Assembly: GCA_005801395.1 (NCBI GenBank)
Contig: SYDV01000516.1
Span: forward strand, 1-8,834
DNA length: 8,834 nt
Origin: Planctomycetia bacterium
Lineage (GTDB): Bacteria; Planctomycetota; UBA11346
Direction of reading: 5' to 3'
Both the position numbers and the translations under genes were made by a program. Shown piece after piece: positions 7,078-8,834 of this stretch; position 1 is the stretch's first letter, and the number at the start of each line of letters is the position of its first letter. Below the pieces are notes generated by a model. That model was not told where the DNA came from. It searched no databases and saw only the letters and a list, made by a program, of their open reading frames with translations.

Positions 7078-7701
7078 TCAAGGAGTCGGCGCTAAATTTT
7101 CCCATTGAGGATCACGATAAGGCGTGCGCACGGTTAACCAGGTAATGACTCGATCATGGCGCTCGATGCCCTGATTATTGCTCCAACCATAAATAAGTGA
7201 TTGCCGACCATCACGGCTGGGACGTAAACTAAAAAGCGGCGGTAATCCCGTATTGGTCGCTAAGGCATTCAATCGACGTACTTCGCGTTCTAATCCCATT
7301 TGTGATTTATCGTCAGGATCTACACCAGGCAAAATCAGTAAGATATAGGTGCCGCGATATAAATTTTCTGGATTTTCGCCAGATGTTTTGGTCGGTGGGG
7401 GTAATCGCACTTGATAATCTGGCGGAGGTAATCGTGCCCAACCACTCATTGCATCAACAATAATAATACGATTTATACCATCAGCGCCTGGATGATAACG
7501 CAACTGCCACCACGATTTATTATTCGCATCTACCTGACTTGGTTGCAAAACTTCGATAGCCTCACCCCATTTTATTTCATCACGTAACTGTAAATGTGCC
7601 GCATTCGACACGACCTGAGCCCGAGAAATCGGCGGACGTTCTTCGCAGCCAATGCACAGGAACAAACTAACCGCGACGAGGATAACCATTAAAAGGCGCA
7701 T
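7078..7701 (-). CDS. Putative lipoprotein of unknown function
   Basis: A 207-residue protein. The start at 7701 is chosen over an upstream ATG at 7752 because GGAG lies five bases ahead and the N-terminus becomes a compact signal, MRLLMVILVAVSLFLCIGC. The Cys at residue 19, preceded by Ile-Gly, is a plausible lipidation site, although Cys at -3 is unusual for a lipobox. The part after the signal (about 30-95), with LRDEIKWGEAIEVLQ, WWQLRYHPG and a final GWARL, has the rhythm of a bacterial SH3-like domain. A Pro-rich linker (RLPPPDYQVRLPPPTK) leads to a C-terminal region I do not recognise. A cell-envelope role is inferred from the signal only. The metallopeptidase gene upstream is 196 bases away, so co-transcription is uncertain. 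Confidence 0.72.
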   Translation of the reverse strand: MRLLMVILVAVSLFLCIGCEERPPISRAQVVSNAAHLQLRDEIKWGEAIEVLQPSQVDANNKSWWQLRYHPGADGINRIIIVDAMSGWARLPPPDYQVRLPPPTKTSGENPENLYRGTYILLILPGVDPDDKSQMGLEREVRRLNALATNTGLPPLFSLRPSRDGRQSLIYGWSNNQGIERHDRVITWLTVRTPYRDPQWENLAPTP

Positions 7702-7851
7702 AGGTGCTCCGTAGGCGCGGTTGTAGTCCATGGCAGCGGTTGGTTCAATCATGGGACCAGGGATAACTTGAATACGTCATCTGGGGTGGACGACAATCCA
7801 CTCAATAATCGAGATTCACCCATCTTTCAGTCAGTTGCGGTATGATGCCAC

Positions 7852-7877
7852 GCGCGCGGCGATCCGCCTTAGCGCGC
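7852..7877. terminator. GC-rich hairpin after the metallopeptidase gene
   Basis: GCGCGC (7852-7857) pairs with GCGCGC (7872-7877) and, inside it, GGCG (7858-7861) pairs with CGCC (7865-7868) around a three-base loop, with TTA bulged. The stem starts 20 bases beyond the stop at 7898. There is no U-tract on either strand, so it is an untypical terminator or an mRNA-stabilising stem. Confidence 0.4.
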
Positions 7878-7897
7878 ATATGGATAGCGAATGGGCA

Positions 7898-8539
7898 TTA
7901 TCCCCGACCAAGCGCATCAAGTTCATCCTCATCGTAACCTAAATAATGACCCAATTCGTGATACAACGTTTGTTGTACTTCCAGGTCAAATTCACGTTTG
8001 GATGTTGCGCTATGTTCGTGAGCGCGACGGAAGAGATAAATGCGTGGGGACATGGTTGGTGAAGCACCAGTTTCTAAATCACCGCGTTCTTCACCGACAA
8101 AAAGGCCGAGCACTTCCGGCTCATCGAATCCCTCTAACAATATTGGCTCGGCATAATCTGATAAAATAAGGGTCACTTCTTCTAACGACTGGCGCAATTT
8201 TTCCGGAAGCGCATCGCCAGCAGCTTCTACCGCATGTTGAAAGTGGCGCCAGCTCACCCGAAAAGGTAACGACTGTGCTTCCACTTTCGCATGACTCGCC
8301 TTAGCAAATGCCTTATCGGCGAGGCGATAATTACGCATGCGTTCATGGACGCAGCCAAACCAATACCAGGACTCGCCGTGATCTGGACGATCAGCAACCA
8401 GTCCTTTACCGGCGGCTAACGCACGCGGCATATCGTCTACGCGATACGCTTCCCATATTTGGGCCAAACCATCGGCTAAATGCGCGTCAGCAACTTCATC
8501 GCTGCCATCATCGACTTCTTCTTCATCGTCGTCATTCAT
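7898..8539 (-). CDS. TPR protein with C-terminal zincin-type metallopeptidase domain
   Basis: A 213-residue protein with no signal peptide or membrane segment, so probably cytoplasmic. Residues 1-20 are very acidic (MNDDDEEEVDDGSDE). About 20-85 form one to two TPR-like helix pairs (ALAAGKGLVADRPDHGESWY; WFGCVHERMRNYRLADKAFA). The C-terminal half (about 110-213) fits the minimal zinc-metallopeptidase family Pfam Zincin_1 (named from memory): LGLFVGEERGDL, then SPRIYLFRRA, then TLYHELGHYLGYDEDELDALG. The HELGH box (194-198) supplies two zinc-binding His and the catalytic Glu, and the acidic GYDE just after probably supplies the third ligand. The family is usually a little over 100 residues, so the TPR part is an added N-terminal module. 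No Shine-Dalgarno is seen before the ATG; the leader there is pyrimidine-rich. Substrate unknown. Confidence 0.8.
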   Translation of the reverse strand: MNDDDEEEVDDGSDEVADAHLADGLAQIWEAYRVDDMPRALAAGKGLVADRPDHGESWYWFGCVHERMRNYRLADKAFAKASHAKVEAQSLPFRVSWRHFQHAVEAAGDALPEKLRQSLEEVTLILSDYAEPILLEGFDEPEVLGLFVGEERGDLETGASPTMSPRIYLFRRAHEHSATSKREFDLEVQQTLYHELGHYLGYDEDELDALGRG

Positions 8540-8582
8540 GATCGCATTGAAACACAGCGCGAGACGGGAGGAAGGGGGGAGT

Positions 8583-8679
8583 AGCTACGAGCTGCGAGTT
8601 TCGAGATGCGAGACGAATTGATCTCCTTATATTTTTGATTCGCTCGTAACTCGTAACTCGTAGCTCGCAGCTCGTAGCT
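8583..8679. repeat. Inverted repeat built from heptamer arrays (CTCGNAN)
   Basis: Five tandem heptamers run 8643-8677 on the plus strand: CTCGTAA twice, then CTCGTAG, CTCGCAG and CTCGTAG. Four related heptamers lie on the minus strand in the left arm (8584-8611 region). The outer 16 bp are a perfect inverted repeat (8583-8598 and 8664-8679). Pairing continues imperfectly inward to CGAAT/ATTCG (8614-8618 and 8638-8642), leaving one heptamer unpaired and an AT-rich loop (8619-8637). It fills the gap between two minus-strand genes and would fold into a long hairpin in the readthrough RNA. Confidence 0.8.
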
Positions 8680-8687
8680 CAAACAAG

Positions 8688-8834
8688 CTATTTCTTGGCC
8701 AGACCGTCCAAATAATCCAACATCGATGCGAATTCAAAAACCGTTAATTGATCCACTAAACCAGGAGGCATCATCGATTGGGGTAACTGAATACGACTAG
8801 TGATATCGCTTGGTTTAATCGCGATTTCTTGACC
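8688..8834 (-). CDS. C-terminal fragment, probable haem-binding (cytochrome-like) protein
   Basis: The last 48 codons of a gene that enters from the right edge, ending in TAG at 8688-8690. The fragment has the order IKPSDI, QSMMPPGLVDQLTVFEFA, then MLDYLDGLAKK. This matches the end of the putative haem-binding domain often called the Pirellula/Verrucomicrobium type, where 'S-x-M-P-x-G-L' is followed by a helix ending in 'YL'. In that family this tail follows a CxxCH haem site, and its conserved Met lies after it; the CxxCH would lie outside this window and is not seen. The protein is expected to be exported in such families, but no signal can be checked here. Confidence 0.6.
   Translation of the reverse strand, partial: GQEIAIKPSDITSRIQLPQSMMPPGLVDQLTVFEFASMLDYLDGLAKK

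Noticed and set aside
7702..7752. Upstream ATG of the lipoprotein gene (17 extra residues)
   Set aside because: It would place the signal internally, and the ATG at 7701 has GGAG at good spacing.
8583..8679. CRISPR array
   Set aside because: The units are contiguous heptamers with no spacers and are arranged as an inverted repeat.
1115..8687. tRNA, rRNA, transposase or insertion-sequence ends
   Set aside because: No cloverleaf, transposase motif or flanking terminal repeats with target duplication were seen.

Overview
The window carries one plus-strand gene fragment at the left edge, followed by a long run of minus-strand genes. Base composition is moderate. The organism looks like a Gram-negative bacterium: there is an outer-membrane porin with a C-terminal Phe, a periplasmic binding protein with a Sec signal, and a lipoprotein. 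The fragment at the right edge (8688-8834) ends like the C-terminal haem-binding module common in Planctomycetota and Verrucomicrobiota. That suggests the PVC group, but it is one weak marker and the lineage is an inference.

Left part (2-1114, plus strand): the 3' portion of a response-regulator-like protein. It keeps the tail of a receiver domain, followed by two GAF domains and no recognisable output domain. It converges on the operon to its right, with a strong stem-loop at 1158-1194 between them whose U-tract serves the minus strand.

Centre (1270-6180, minus strand): a four-gene cluster that reads like an oxyanion uptake operon. In transcription order it encodes a NrtA/CmpA-type periplasmic binding protein, a NrtB-type permease, a NrtD-type ATPase and an alginate-export-family-like porin. 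Together they would carry a small anion, most likely nitrate or nitrite, from outside the cell through the porin to the binding protein and then the inner-membrane ABC importer. The exact substrate cannot be read from the sequence. Gaps of 128, 63 and 91 bases separate the genes. The last gap holds a striking 35-base interrupted palindrome just ahead of the porin.

Right-centre (6181-7077): no intact gene. The first part is the leader and promoter region of the uptake operon, with a 33-base purine tract (pyrimidines in the mRNA) and two short hairpins. The second part holds a small decayed gene (6769-7058) whose frame has two internal stops and a probable frameshift, plus fainter coding-like remnants.

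Right (7078-8834, minus strand): a lipoprotein of unknown function, a TPR protein with a C-terminal minimal zinc-metallopeptidase (HELGH) domain, an inverted repeat built from heptamer arrays, and the 3' end of the probable haem-binding protein.
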